This document shows positions 47,896 to 55,217 of a stretch of DNA of 64,000 nucleotides, one piece after another. The first letter of the stretch is position 1. The number at the start of each line of letters is the position of its first letter. Origin of the DNA: Lachnospiraceae bacterium. Its GTDB lineage: Bacteria > Bacillota > Clostridia > Lachnospirales > Lachnospiraceae. Location: the NCBI GenBank assembly GCA_910576385.1, contig CAJTIR010000004.1, positions 1-64,000 on the forward strand, given 5' to 3'. The notes below the pieces were generated by a model. That model did no database searches. It was not told the DNA's origin and worked only from the letters and a program-made list of their open reading frames with translations. The position numbers and the translations under genes were made by a program.

Positions 47896-48781
47896 TCTGT
47901 TTTCCACCGAGGAAAGCCGCGCCGATGCAGGGCGGGAAAAGGTGGTAGAAATCCCTTTAAGCGAGCTGCACTCGTTCAAGGGCCACCCTTTCAAGGTCAA
48001 AGATGATGATGCCATGATGGAAACAGCGGACAGCATCCGGCAGTACGGCGTTCTTGTTCCTGCTATCGCCCGTCCTGACCCCAGCGGCGGCTATGAGCTG
48101 GTAGCCGGACACAGGCGGCATCGGGCCAGTGAACTGGCAGAGAAAGAAACCATGCCGGTCATTGTCCGGGATTTGGACGATGACGCCGCCACGATTATCA
48201 TGGTTGACAGCAACCTGCAAAGGGAAAGCCTGCTCCCCAGCGAGAGGGCCTTTGCCTACAAGATGAAATTGGAGGCCATCAAACATCAAGGAGAACGGTC
48301 GGATTTAACTTCTCGCCAAGTTGGCGAGAAGTCCAGCACTTCTATTCAGCTTGTCGCAAATCAAGCTGGTGAAAGTCAAAGGCAGGTGCAACGCTACATC
48401 CGCCTGACCGAGTTAATCCCCGAACTGCTGAACATGGTGGACGAAAAGAAAATTGCCCTGAACCCGGCCTATGAGCTGTCCTTTCTCAAAAAAGAAGAAC
48501 AGACACAGCTTTTGGACGCGATGGACAGCGAACAGGCCACCCCCTCCCTTTCCCAAGCCCAGCGGCTCAAGAAATTCAGCCAGGAGGGGCGTTTATCCAT
48601 AGACGTAATGCGGGCGATTATGGGCGAGGAAAAGAAAAGCGATCTGGACAAGGTGACGTTTACCTCCGACACCCTGCGGAAGTATTTTCCCAAAAGCTAT
48701 ACCCCTGCCCGGATGCAGGAAACCATCATCAAACTGCTGGAACAGTGGCAGAAAAAGCGTCAGAGAGATCAGGAACGCTGA
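47852..48781 (+). CDS. parB: ParB partition protein
   Basis: A 309-residue ParB/Spo0J protein: nuclease-like N-terminal domain with VAGHRRHRASELA (the CTP-binding arginine patch GxRRxRA), then DSNLQRESLLPSERAFAYKM, and a helix-turn-helix (AGESQRQVQRYIRLTELIPE). The TTG start at 47852 follows taaggaggtgttgaaac, inside parA. It binds centromere sites and loads onto flanking DNA. The gene itself contains a 25-bp palindrome at 48308-48332. Confidence 0.92.
   Translation: MKSSAKKVELASVDDLFSTEESRADAGREKVVEIPLSELHSFKGHPFKVKDDDAMMETADSIRQYGVLVPAIARPDPSGGYELVAGHRRHRASELAEKETMPVIVRDLDDDAATIIMVDSNLQRESLLPSERAFAYKMKLEAIKHQGERSDLTSRQVGEKSSTSIQLVANQAGESQRQVQRYIRLTELIPELLNMVDEKKIALNPAYELSFLKKEEQTQLLDAMDSEQATPSLSQAQRLKKFSQEGRLSIDVMRAIMGEEKKSDLDKVTFTSDTLRKYFPKSYTPARMQETIIKLLEQWQKKRQRDQER
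48308..48332. repeat. 12-bp-arm palindrome inside parB
   Basis: ACTTCTCGCCAA and TTGGCGAGAAGT flank a single G. Arms are perfect. It lies in the codons for TSRQVGEKS within parB. A near-perfect 25-bp palindrome in coding DNA is unlikely by chance, so a ParB binding (parS-like) site is the natural hypothesis. Confidence 0.55.
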
Positions 48782-48792
48782 AAGGAGCGCCT

Positions 48793-49068
48793 ATGAGAGA
48801 TCACGTTGCCAGGGAGTTAAAGGGCCACAACATACTGGCTGTGGAACGGTTTCAGGATAAGACCCGCTGGATGGTGGAGTTTTCCGTCCTGCGGCCCCGT
48901 ACCGCCTACGGCGCACCCGGCGATGAAACGCGCCTGTTTCTGGACGAGGACGGCTACCAGGCCGTTCTCGCCAGCCAGAAACGCCGGGACATCAAAATCA
49001 AACGGTATGCCCGCGTCATTGAGGGGCATATCCTGGACTTCAAGCCCAAAAAGAAACGCCACCCGTAA
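48793..49068 (+). CDS. DUF5720-like small protein
   Basis: A 91-residue protein. The segment GDETRLFLDEDGYQAVLASQ, then KRRDIKIKRYARVIEGHILD, aligns with the DUF5720 protein at 50656 (GERSRAFLTEEGYKKSLERQ), so the two are distant paralogues within one element. Function unknown. ATG 48793 follows gaaaggagcgcct. Longer in-frame readings overlap parB without a ribosome site. It lies in the parAB operon. Confidence 0.6.
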   Translation: MRDHVARELKGHNILAVERFQDKTRWMVEFSVLRPRTAYGAPGDETRLFLDEDGYQAVLASQKRRDIKIKRYARVIEGHILDFKPKKKRHP

Positions 49069-49091
49069 ACCCGACAAATTGAGAGGAAGGA

Positions 49092-49283
49092 ATGAATATG
49101 TGTACCGTTAAGGAAATCAGAGAAGCCATCCGGGAGGACTGCCGCTCCCAGCGCAACATGGAAACCATTGAGATTGACCGGATTTTTCAAACCCTGACGT
49201 TTCCGCAGTTAGAGAGCCTGTTTGACAAACCGCCCATGCCGCCGTTTTTTCACCGGTACAGGCAGAAGTCAGCCAGCAAATGA
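49092..49283 (+). CDS. Small hypothetical element protein
   Basis: A 63-residue protein (MNMCTVKEIREAIREDCRSQ, then TLTFPQLESLFDKPPMPPFF) with a helical N-terminus and Pro-rich end. No known domain. It has a purine-rich ribosome site (gagaggaaggaatga region) and fits the tight spacing of the operon, which supports it as a real gene. Role unknown. Confidence 0.5.
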   Translation: MNMCTVKEIREAIREDCRSQRNMETIEIDRIFQTLTFPQLESLFDKPPMPPFFHRYRQKSASK

Positions 49284-49350
49284 ACGCCGCAATTCTTTTT
49301 ACGGGATTGTGGCTTTTTTCATGCCCTGGGAAACGAAAGGAGTGCAGAAA

Positions 49351-50250
49351 ATGGCCGTTTTTCGCGTAGAACGCACACAGGGATACACCGTTATGAGCAA
49401 CTATCATCTGCGGGACAAGAGCCTGAGCCTGAAAGCAAAGGGCCTGCTGTCCCAGATGCTCTCACTGCCGGAGGATTGGGACTACACCCTTTCCGGCCTG
49501 GCTGTTATCAACCGGGAAAGCAAGGACGCCATCCGCTCCGCAGTCAATGAGCTGGAAAAGGCGGGGTACATCAAGCGCCGCCAGACCACCGACGCGGGCG
49601 GCAAGTTCAGCGCCAACGAGTATGTGATTTATGAGCGTCCGGTAGCAGAGGAACCGCCCGCCCAACCGTTGCCCCCAAAACCGTTGTTGGAAAAACCGTT
49701 GTCGGGTTTTCCGACAACGGATAATCCGTCAACGGGAAAACCGTCAACGGAAAATCCAACGCAAATAAATATAGAGAAATTAAATACCCAAAAATCAATT
49801 ACTGACGGATCAATTACCGATTCCCTTCCCTTCCGGGGAACGGCGGCAAAGCCACCGGAACCGAAGCGAAGGGAAACGATGTCACTGACAGAGATGGAAA
49901 GTTATCGGGAGCTGATTTTGGAGAATATCGAGTATGACTGCCTCAAACAGCGGTTTGGGACCTACCGGGAGGACTTGGACGAGATTGTGGAGCTGCTGGT
50001 GGAAACCGTCTGCGCGAAGCGTAAGACCACCCGGATTGCCGGGGCGGACTTCCCCCATGAGGTGGTGCGTTCCCGCTTCCTGAAGCTGGACAGCTCCCAC
50101 ATCGAGTTTGTCATGGACTGCCTGCAAAAGAACACCACCGAGGTACGGAACATGAAACAATACCTTTTGACGGTGCTGTTCAACGCGCCCACCACCATGA
50201 GCAACCATTACACCTCACAGGTCAACCACGATATGTACGGCGGCTTCTGA
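49351..50250 (+). CDS. DUF6017 replication-initiator-like protein
   Basis: A 299-residue protein. The N-terminal winged helix (FRVERTQGYTVMSNYHLRDK, then LSLKAKGLLSQMLSLPEDWD and INRESKDAIRSAVNELEKAG) is that of replisome-organiser or RepA_N-type initiators. A linker contains five-residue repeats (PLPPK, PLLEK, PLSGF, then PSTGK, PSTEN). The C-terminal DUF6017 domain spans about 195-295 (MESYRELILENIEYDCLKQR to YLLTVLFNAPTTM). ATG 49351 follows gaaaggagtgcagaaa. DNA encoding the linker forms a phased iteron array with an adjacent AT-rich stretch, as in origins located inside initiator genes (lambda O, RepA_N plasmids). Confidence 0.82.
   Translation: MAVFRVERTQGYTVMSNYHLRDKSLSLKAKGLLSQMLSLPEDWDYTLSGLAVINRESKDAIRSAVNELEKAGYIKRRQTTDAGGKFSANEYVIYERPVAEEPPAQPLPPKPLLEKPLSGFPTTDNPSTGKPSTENPTQINIEKLNTQKSITDGSITDSLPFRGTAAKPPEPKRRETMSLTEMESYRELILENIEYDCLKQRFGTYREDLDEIVELLVETVCAKRKTTRIAGADFPHEVVRSRFLKLDSSHIEFVMDCLQKNTTEVRNMKQYLLTVLFNAPTTMSNHYTSQVNHDMYGGF
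49664..49750. repeat. Phased iterons plus palindrome inside initiator gene (putative oriV)
   Basis: AACCGTTG occurs at 49664, 49679 and 49694, exactly 15 bp apart. Its inverse CAACGG occurs at 49715, 49730 and 49745, again 15 bp apart. The two sets face each other around a perfect 10-bp palindrome: CCGTTGTCGG (49696-49705), loop of five, CCGACAACGG (49711-49720). Immediately after, 49757-49805 is strongly AT-rich within an otherwise GC-rich gene, like a DNA-unwinding element. Confidence 0.65.
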
Positions 50251-50300
50251 AAGCTGGCCGTTTTTGTCTGCCCGGAACTGCCGGGAGAAAGGAATCTGTT

Positions 50301-50663
50301 ATGAAACGACCGCTTGCGTATATCACCGCTCCCTGGAGCAAGAACCCCCATGAAAATGCGGCAAACGCCGCCAGCTACTGCCGCCAGGTGTATGACGCCG
50401 GATATTCCCCGGTCTGCCCTGTTTTGTTCCTGCCGCTGTTTTTGAAAGATGAAATCCCCCAGGAACACAAGGACGGGATCGACATCGCCAGAGATTACCT
50501 GCGCCGCTCCCATGTGCTGGTGGTCTGCGGACACTCGACCGATGAAACGGTCAAAAACGATATTGCCACCGCGGAACGCCTGCGGATCACCGCCACCACG
50601 CTGGACGGGATTCTGACGGTGAAAGGCCAGGGCCGGGAGAAAGGGGGCGCACACCATGCCTGA
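50301..50663 (+). CDS. DUF4406/DUF7768-like nucleoside deoxyribosyltransferase-fold protein
   Basis: A 120-residue Rossmann-like protein: LAYITAPWSKNPHENAANAA at the start, DAGYSPVCPVLFLPLFLKDE, then DGIDIARDYLRRSHVLVVCG. This matches the fold of nucleoside 2-deoxyribosyltransferases as found in DUF4406/DUF7768 proteins, which often replace real enzymes in phages and ICEs. Activity unknown. The ATG follows gagaaaggaatctgtt. The stop overlaps the next gene by 8 bp. Confidence 0.7.
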   Translation: MKRPLAYITAPWSKNPHENAANAASYCRQVYDAGYSPVCPVLFLPLFLKDEIPQEHKDGIDIARDYLRRSHVLVVCGHSTDETVKNDIATAERLRITATTLDGILTVKGQGREKGGAHHA

Positions 50664-50967
50664 GCAAAAGACCATCGGCCAGCTGATGGAGGAAATGCGG
50701 CTTAAAGCCGGGGCGCGGGAGTATTCCGGCCATAGTTACATGGACTTAAACCGGTTCGCGGAGGACACCCGGCACATGATTATTTTTGATACCCTGACCG
50801 CTGATTCCCCTGTTGGCTGGAAAGGGGAACGCAGCCGCGCCTTTCTCACAGAGGAGGGATATAAAAAGTCCCTGGAACGCCAGGAACAGGGGCATATCAG
50901 GATTGTGAGCCATGCGAAGGTCCGAAACGGAAACCTGCGCTATGACCGGCAATACCAGCTCCGGTAG
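50656..50967 (+). CDS. DUF5720 protein
   Basis: A 103-residue protein with the DUF5720 pattern: MEEMRLKAGAREYSGHSYMD, then LNRFAEDTRHMIIFDTLTAD, SPVGWKGERSRAFLTEEGY and IRIVSHAKVRNGNLRYD. It is found next to PcfB/VirD4 genes in Tn1549-type elements. Function unknown. The start has gagaaagggggcgcacacc upstream. Distantly related to the protein at 48793. Confidence 0.75.
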   Translation: MPEQKTIGQLMEEMRLKAGAREYSGHSYMDLNRFAEDTRHMIIFDTLTADSPVGWKGERSRAFLTEEGYKKSLERQEQGHIRIVSHAKVRNGNLRYDRQYQLR

Positions 50968-51009
50968 AGAAACCATGCAGAAAATCCATAGAGAGGAGGC
51001 GAAACACCC

Positions 51010-51501
51010 ATGCAGGACGAAGTGGAAAGCAAAACCCTGACGCTCATTGTCAGCGGCACAAAGTTCACCGGCAGGCTGTTCAAAGCGGCGATTATGAAGT
51101 ATCTGGCGCACCTGAAAGAGCAAAAGATGCAGAAACAGCGGGAAAAGGGCGCGGAGGTCAAGCCCCAGGGAAAGCAGACGGTGAAGCAGCTCATCGGGCA
51201 GAACCAGGGCGTGTCCAATCTTGAGATCACAGACCCCTCCATCAAGGCGTTTGAACGGGTTGCCCGGAAGTACGGCGTGGATTACGCGGTAAAGAAGGAC
51301 CGCAGCTGTTCCCCGCCCAAGTATCTGGTCTTTTTTAAGGCCCGCGACGCGGACGCGCTGACCTCCGCGTTTACCGAGTACACCCAGAAGAAGGTCCGCA
51401 AGGCGTCCCGCCCGTCTGTGCTGGCGAAGCTGAACCAGTTCAAGGAGCTGGTGAAAAACGCGGTGGTGGACCGCACAAAGCGAAAGGAGCTGGAACGATG
51501 A
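51010..51501 (+). CDS. PcfB-family protein
   Basis: A 163-residue PcfB (DUF3801) family protein: MQDEVESKTLTLIVSGTKFT, then GRLFKAAIMKYLAHLKEQK and EITDPSIKAFERVARKYGVD. A basic end follows. PcfB of pCF10 is required for substrate docking, bringing relaxase or DNA to the coupling protein. The gene overlaps the VirD4 gene by 4 bp, as expected for a coupled pair. The ATG follows gagaggaggcgaaacaccc. Confidence 0.85.
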   Translation: MQDEVESKTLTLIVSGTKFTGRLFKAAIMKYLAHLKEQKMQKQREKGAEVKPQGKQTVKQLIGQNQGVSNLEITDPSIKAFERVARKYGVDYAVKKDRSCSPPKYLVFFKARDADALTSAFTEYTQKKVRKASRPSVLAKLNQFKELVKNAVVDRTKRKELER

Positions 51502-53333
51502 AAAAGCCCCTGAACATCAAAAAGCTCGTTTTGCTGAACCTGCCCTATATCCTGATGGGGCTGTTTTCCACCAACTTTGGGGAGGCGTGGCGGATAGCCC
51601 AGGGCGCGGACGCTTCGGAAAAGGTATTGTCTTTGATCTCCGTCCTTCCGGCGGCTCTTGGAAGTTTCTGGCCCAGCTTTCACCCGCTGGACCTGCTGGT
51701 CGGGCTGTGCTGCGGCGCGGCGCTCCGGCTGGCTGTTTACCTGAAAGGCAAAAACGCCAAGAAGTACCGCCCGAATATCGAGTACGGTTCCGCGAGATGG
51801 GGAAATTCCCAGGACATCGCCCCTTATGTCGATCCGGTATTCCAGAACAATGTAATCCTCACCCAGACGGAACGCCTTACCATGAGCAGCCGCCCCAAGG
51901 ACCCCAAGACCGCCCGCAACAAAAATGTGCTGGTCATCGGCGGTTCCGGCTCCGGCAAGACCCGGTTCTGGCTCAAGCCCAACCTGATGCAGCTCCATAG
52001 CTCATATGTGGTTACTGATCCGAAAGGCACAATCCTGGTCGAATGTGGAAAGCTGCTCCAACGGGGCGCGCCGAAGCTGGATAAGGACGGAAAGCCCATG
52101 AAGGACAAGAACGGCAAAACCATCTATGAGCCGTACCGGATCAAGGTGCTGAATACCATCAACTTCAAAAAATCCATGAAATACAATCCTTTCGCCTATA
52201 TCCACAGCGAAAAGGACATCTTGAAGCTGGTGACAACCCTGATTGCCAATACCAAGGGCGAGGGGAAAGCCGGTGACGATTTTTGGGTCAAAGCGGAAAC
52301 GCTGCTGTACTGCGCCCTGATTGGATATATCCACTATGAGGCCCCGGTGGAGGAACAGAACTTCTCCACCCTGATTGAGTTTATTAACGCGATGGAGGTC
52401 CGGGAGGACGATGAGGAATACAAAAACCCCGTTGACCTGATGTTTGACGCGCTGGAATCCGAGAAGCCCAACCATTTTGCGGTGCGGCAGTACAAAAAAT
52501 ATAAGCTGGCGGCGGGCAAAACCGCGAAGTCGATTCTGATTTCCTGCGGCGCGCGGCTGGCGGTATTCGATATTGCCGAGCTGCGGGAGGTCACAGCCTA
52601 TGACGAGCTGGAACTGGACACCCTGGGGGACCGGAAAACCGCCCTGTTTCTCATTATGAGCGATACCGATGACAGCTTTAACTTCCTGATTTCCATGTGC
52701 TATACCCAGCTGTTTAACCTCCTGTGCGAGAAAGCGGACGATGTGTACGGCGGCAGGCTCCCGGTCCATGTGCGCTGCCTGATTGACGAGTGTGCCAACA
52801 TCGGGCAGATTCCAAAGCTGGAAAAGCTGGTAGCCACCATCCGAAGCCGGGAGATTTCCGCCTGTCTGGTATTGCAGGCGCAGTCCCAGTTAAAGGCCAT
52901 CTACAAGGACAACGCCGACACCATCATCGGAAATATGGACACTTCCATCTTTCTGGGCGGCAAAGAACCCACCACCTTAAAGGAGTTAGCCGCCGCCCTG
53001 GGAAAAGAAACTATTGACACTTACAACACCGGGGAGAGCCGGGGGCGGGAAACCTCCCACTCTCTCAACTATCAGAAATTGGGGAAAGAGTTGATGAGCC
53101 AGGATGAGCTTGCGGTGATGGACGGGGGAAAATGTATCCTCCAGCTGCGGGGCGTCCGCCCGTTTTTGTCGGATAAGTATGACATCACCAGGCACCCCAA
53201 TTTTCAGTACACCGCCGACGCGGACGATAAGAACGCCTTTGACATTGAAGCGTTTCTGTCCACCCGGCTCAAACCAAAACCCAACGAGGTCTACGATGTG
53301 TTTGAAGTTGACGTAGACACCGAGGGCGAATAA
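51498..53333 (+). CDS. VirD4/PcfC type IV coupling ATPase (Tn1549-like core)
   Basis: A 611-residue coupling protein. N-terminal membrane helices (LLNLPYILMGLFSTNFGEAW and PLDLLVGLCCGAALRLAVYL) are followed by Walker A VIGGSGSGKTRFW, the all-alpha domain (about residues 255-365, with LLYCALIGYIHYEAPVEEQN), Walker B CLIDECANIG and the motif SCLVLQAQSQLKAIY-type strand. It pumps DNA-protein substrate into the channel. It starts inside pcfB. A homologous copy of the all-alpha domain occurs as a separate protein at 60838. Confidence 0.92.
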   Translation: MKKPLNIKKLVLLNLPYILMGLFSTNFGEAWRIAQGADASEKVLSLISVLPAALGSFWPSFHPLDLLVGLCCGAALRLAVYLKGKNAKKYRPNIEYGSARWGNSQDIAPYVDPVFQNNVILTQTERLTMSSRPKDPKTARNKNVLVIGGSGSGKTRFWLKPNLMQLHSSYVVTDPKGTILVECGKLLQRGAPKLDKDGKPMKDKNGKTIYEPYRIKVLNTINFKKSMKYNPFAYIHSEKDILKLVTTLIANTKGEGKAGDDFWVKAETLLYCALIGYIHYEAPVEEQNFSTLIEFINAMEVREDDEEYKNPVDLMFDALESEKPNHFAVRQYKKYKLAAGKTAKSILISCGARLAVFDIAELREVTAYDELELDTLGDRKTALFLIMSDTDDSFNFLISMCYTQLFNLLCEKADDVYGGRLPVHVRCLIDECANIGQIPKLEKLVATIRSREISACLVLQAQSQLKAIYKDNADTIIGNMDTSIFLGGKEPTTLKELAAALGKETIDTYNTGESRGRETSHSLNYQKLGKELMSQDELAVMDGGKCILQLRGVRPFLSDKYDITRHPNFQYTADADDKNAFDIEAFLSTRLKPKPNEVYDVFEVDVDTEGE

Positions 53334-53451
53334 TCCCGTTCCGCGAGAAAGGAGTGATCTTATCTACCCGCCAGGGTCCCTGAAACCTGCCTCGGTTGAG
53401 GCCATTGGCGTACAAAGCGGACAGCTCAACAAAAAAATGAAGAAGGAGGAT

Positions 53452-53544
53452 AGCCGGAATCGAGCCGCCCAAAATTCAGGGCGGTTTTGTTGTCCGGCTT
53501 TTGTATGCCTATGAACCAACACTAACCACAAAGCGATTCCGGCT
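53452..53544 (+). promoter_or_regulatory. Leader with alternative hairpins before pilin-like gene
   Basis: AGCCGG (53452-53457) can pair with CCGGCT (53494-53499) around the terminator-like CCGCCC/GGGCGG hairpin (53465-53484, followed by TTTTGTT). Alternatively, AGCCGGAATCG (53452-53462) can pair perfectly with CGATTCCGGCT (53534-53544), which ends 10 bp before the Maff2 start codon and could occlude its ribosome site. Two mutually exclusive folds suggest attenuation or a translation switch. The rest of 53334-53554 has no gene. Confidence 0.55.
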
Positions 53545-53554
53545 AAATTAAAGT

Positions 53555-53770
53555 ATGGAATTTTTCAACAGCGCAATCGACGTTTTGCAGACCCTCGTGA
53601 TCGCACTGGGAGCCGGCCTTGGAATCTGGGGCGTCATCAACCTGCTGGAAGGTTACGGCAATGATAACCCTGGCGCGAAAAGCCAGGGCATGAAGCAGCT
53701 CATGGCGGGCGGCGGCGTTGCCCTCATCGGCATGGTGCTTGTACCCCTGCTCTCCGGTCTGTTCGGCTAA
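53555..53770 (+). CDS. Maff2-family pilin-like membrane protein
   Basis: A 71-residue protein with two membrane helices (VLQTLVIALGAGLGIWGVIN and MAGGGVALIGMVLVPLLSGL) separated by a short polar loop (GYGNDNPGAKSQGM). This is the VirB2-pilin-like layout of the Maff2 family, conserved before the VirB6-like gene in Tn1549-type elements. It probably forms part of the conjugation channel. There is no strong ribosome site. The upstream structured leader may control translation. Confidence 0.85.
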   Translation: MEFFNSAIDVLQTLVIALGAGLGIWGVINLLEGYGNDNPGAKSQGMKQLMAGGGVALIGMVLVPLLSGLFG

Positions 53771-53843
53771 TCCCCGCACCAGAAACACCCATACCTTTGC
53801 CCCTCCCGCAGACGCGGGAGGGGCGGAAAGGAGGTAGCACTGT

Positions 53844-54713
53844 ATGGATTTTCTGCTGGATGCAATCACCACCTGGCTGAAAGAAATGCTGGTGGGCGGC
53901 ATAATGAGCAACCTTTCCAGTATGTTCGATTCGGTCAACAACCAGGTGGCGGACATATCGGGGCAGATCGGGCAGACGCCCCAGGGCTGGAACGCGGGTA
54001 TTTTCAGCATGGTCCAAAGCCTTTCGGAAACGGTCATTCTCCCCATAGCAGGCGTGATCCTGGCCTTTGTAATGACGCTGGAGCTGATTCAGATTATCAC
54101 CGACAAGAACAACTTCCACGATATTGAAACCGCTGTGTTTTTCAAGTGGATATTCAAGACCGCCTGTGCCATCCTCATTGTCACCAACACCTGGAATATC
54201 GTGATGGGCGTATTTGATGTGGCCCAGGGCATCGTGGCCCAGGCTTCCGGCGTCATCGGCGCGGACGCTTCCATCGACATTTCCTCCGCGATGGCGGATT
54301 TGGAGCCAAGGCTCATGGAGATGGATTTGGGGCCGCTGTTCGGGCTGTGGTTCCAGTCCCTGTTTATCGGCCTTACCATGTGGGCGCTGACCATCTGTAT
54401 TTTTATCGTCATTTATGGCCGTATGCTGGAAATATATCTCGTCACCTCGGTCGCGCCGGTCCCGATGGCCGCTATGATGGGCAGGGAATGGGGCGGCATG
54501 GGGCAGAATTACCTGCGCTCCCTGATGGCGTTAGGCTTTCAGGCGTTCCTCATTATGGTCTGCGTGGCGATCTACGCGGTCCTGGTGCAGAACATCGCCA
54601 CCGACGAGGATACGATTGCCGCCATCTGGTCCTGTGTGGGATATACAGTCCTGCTCTGCCTGACCCTCTTTAAGAGCGGCAGCATGGCCAAGGCAATCTT
54701 CCAGGCCCACTGA
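53844..54713 (+). CDS. VirB6/TrbL-like channel protein (CD1112 family)
   Basis: A 289-residue polytopic membrane protein with about six helices (SETVILPIAGVILAFVMTLE, ALTICIFIVIYGRMLEIYLV, LIMVCVAIYAVLVQNIA). The family motif region SVAPVPMAAMMGREWGGMGQ is conserved in VirB6/TrbL-like CD1112 proteins. It forms the inner-membrane part of the mating channel. The ATG follows gaaaggaggtagcactgt. Next in line is PrgI, the VirB3-like protein. Confidence 0.88.
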   Translation: MDFLLDAITTWLKEMLVGGIMSNLSSMFDSVNNQVADISGQIGQTPQGWNAGIFSMVQSLSETVILPIAGVILAFVMTLELIQIITDKNNFHDIETAVFFKWIFKTACAILIVTNTWNIVMGVFDVAQGIVAQASGVIGADASIDISSAMADLEPRLMEMDLGPLFGLWFQSLFIGLTMWALTICIFIVIYGRMLEIYLVTSVAPVPMAAMMGREWGGMGQNYLRSLMALGFQAFLIMVCVAIYAVLVQNIATDEDTIAAIWSCVGYTVLLCLTLFKSGSMAKAIFQAH

Positions 54714-54731
54714 CGAAAGGAGTGTGCAAAA

Positions 54732-55217
54732 ATGGCTTATGTACCCGTACCCAAAGACTTAACGAAGGTCAAGACAAAGGTGGCCTTCAACCTCACCAAG
54801 CGGCAGTTAGTCTGCTTTGGCGGCGGGGCGCTGATTGGCGTACCGCTTTTCTTTCTGCTTCGGGGGCCAGCCGGAAACAGCGCCGCCGCCCTGTGCATGA
54901 TGCTTGTCATGCTGCCCTTTTTCCTGCTGGCGATGTACGAGAAGAACGGCCAGCCGCTGGAAAAGATCATCGGCAACATGATCCGGGTATCCTTTCTCCG
55001 GCCCCGGCAGCGCCCCTACCAGACCAACAACTTCTATGCCGTATTGGAGCGGCAGGACAAACTCGACAAGGAGGTGTATGACATTGTTTACGGCAAAGAA
55101 AAACCGGACAAACGGCAAAGGGCCGGAGGGCGAAGGGCCATCCCCGGTGAAAAAGAAGCTCTCCCGCGCGGATCGGAAGCAGATCGAAGCCGCCATTTCC
55201 CGCGCCAGCCGCACTGA
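54732..55217 (+). CDS. PrgI (VirB3-like) family protein
   Basis: A 161-residue frame. The N-terminal 95 residues are PrgI: PVPKDLTKVKTKVAFNLTKR, two membrane helices (LVCFGGGALIGVPLFFLLRG, ALCMMLVMLPFFLLAMYEKN), then QPLEKIIGNMIRVSFLRPRQ. PrgI works with the VirB4 ATPase in the membrane. The final 45 residues (after DIVYGKE) overlap the VirB4 start by 140 bp in another frame and are compositionally odd (RQRAGGRRAIPGEKEALPRG), so the functional part ends near residue 115. The ATG follows gaaaggagtgtgcaaaa. Confidence 0.85.
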   Translation: MAYVPVPKDLTKVKTKVAFNLTKRQLVCFGGGALIGVPLFFLLRGPAGNSAAALCMMLVMLPFFLLAMYEKNGQPLEKIIGNMIRVSFLRPRQRPYQTNNFYAVLERQDKLDKEVYDIVYGKEKPDKRQRAGGRRAIPGEKEALPRGSEADRSRHFPRQPH

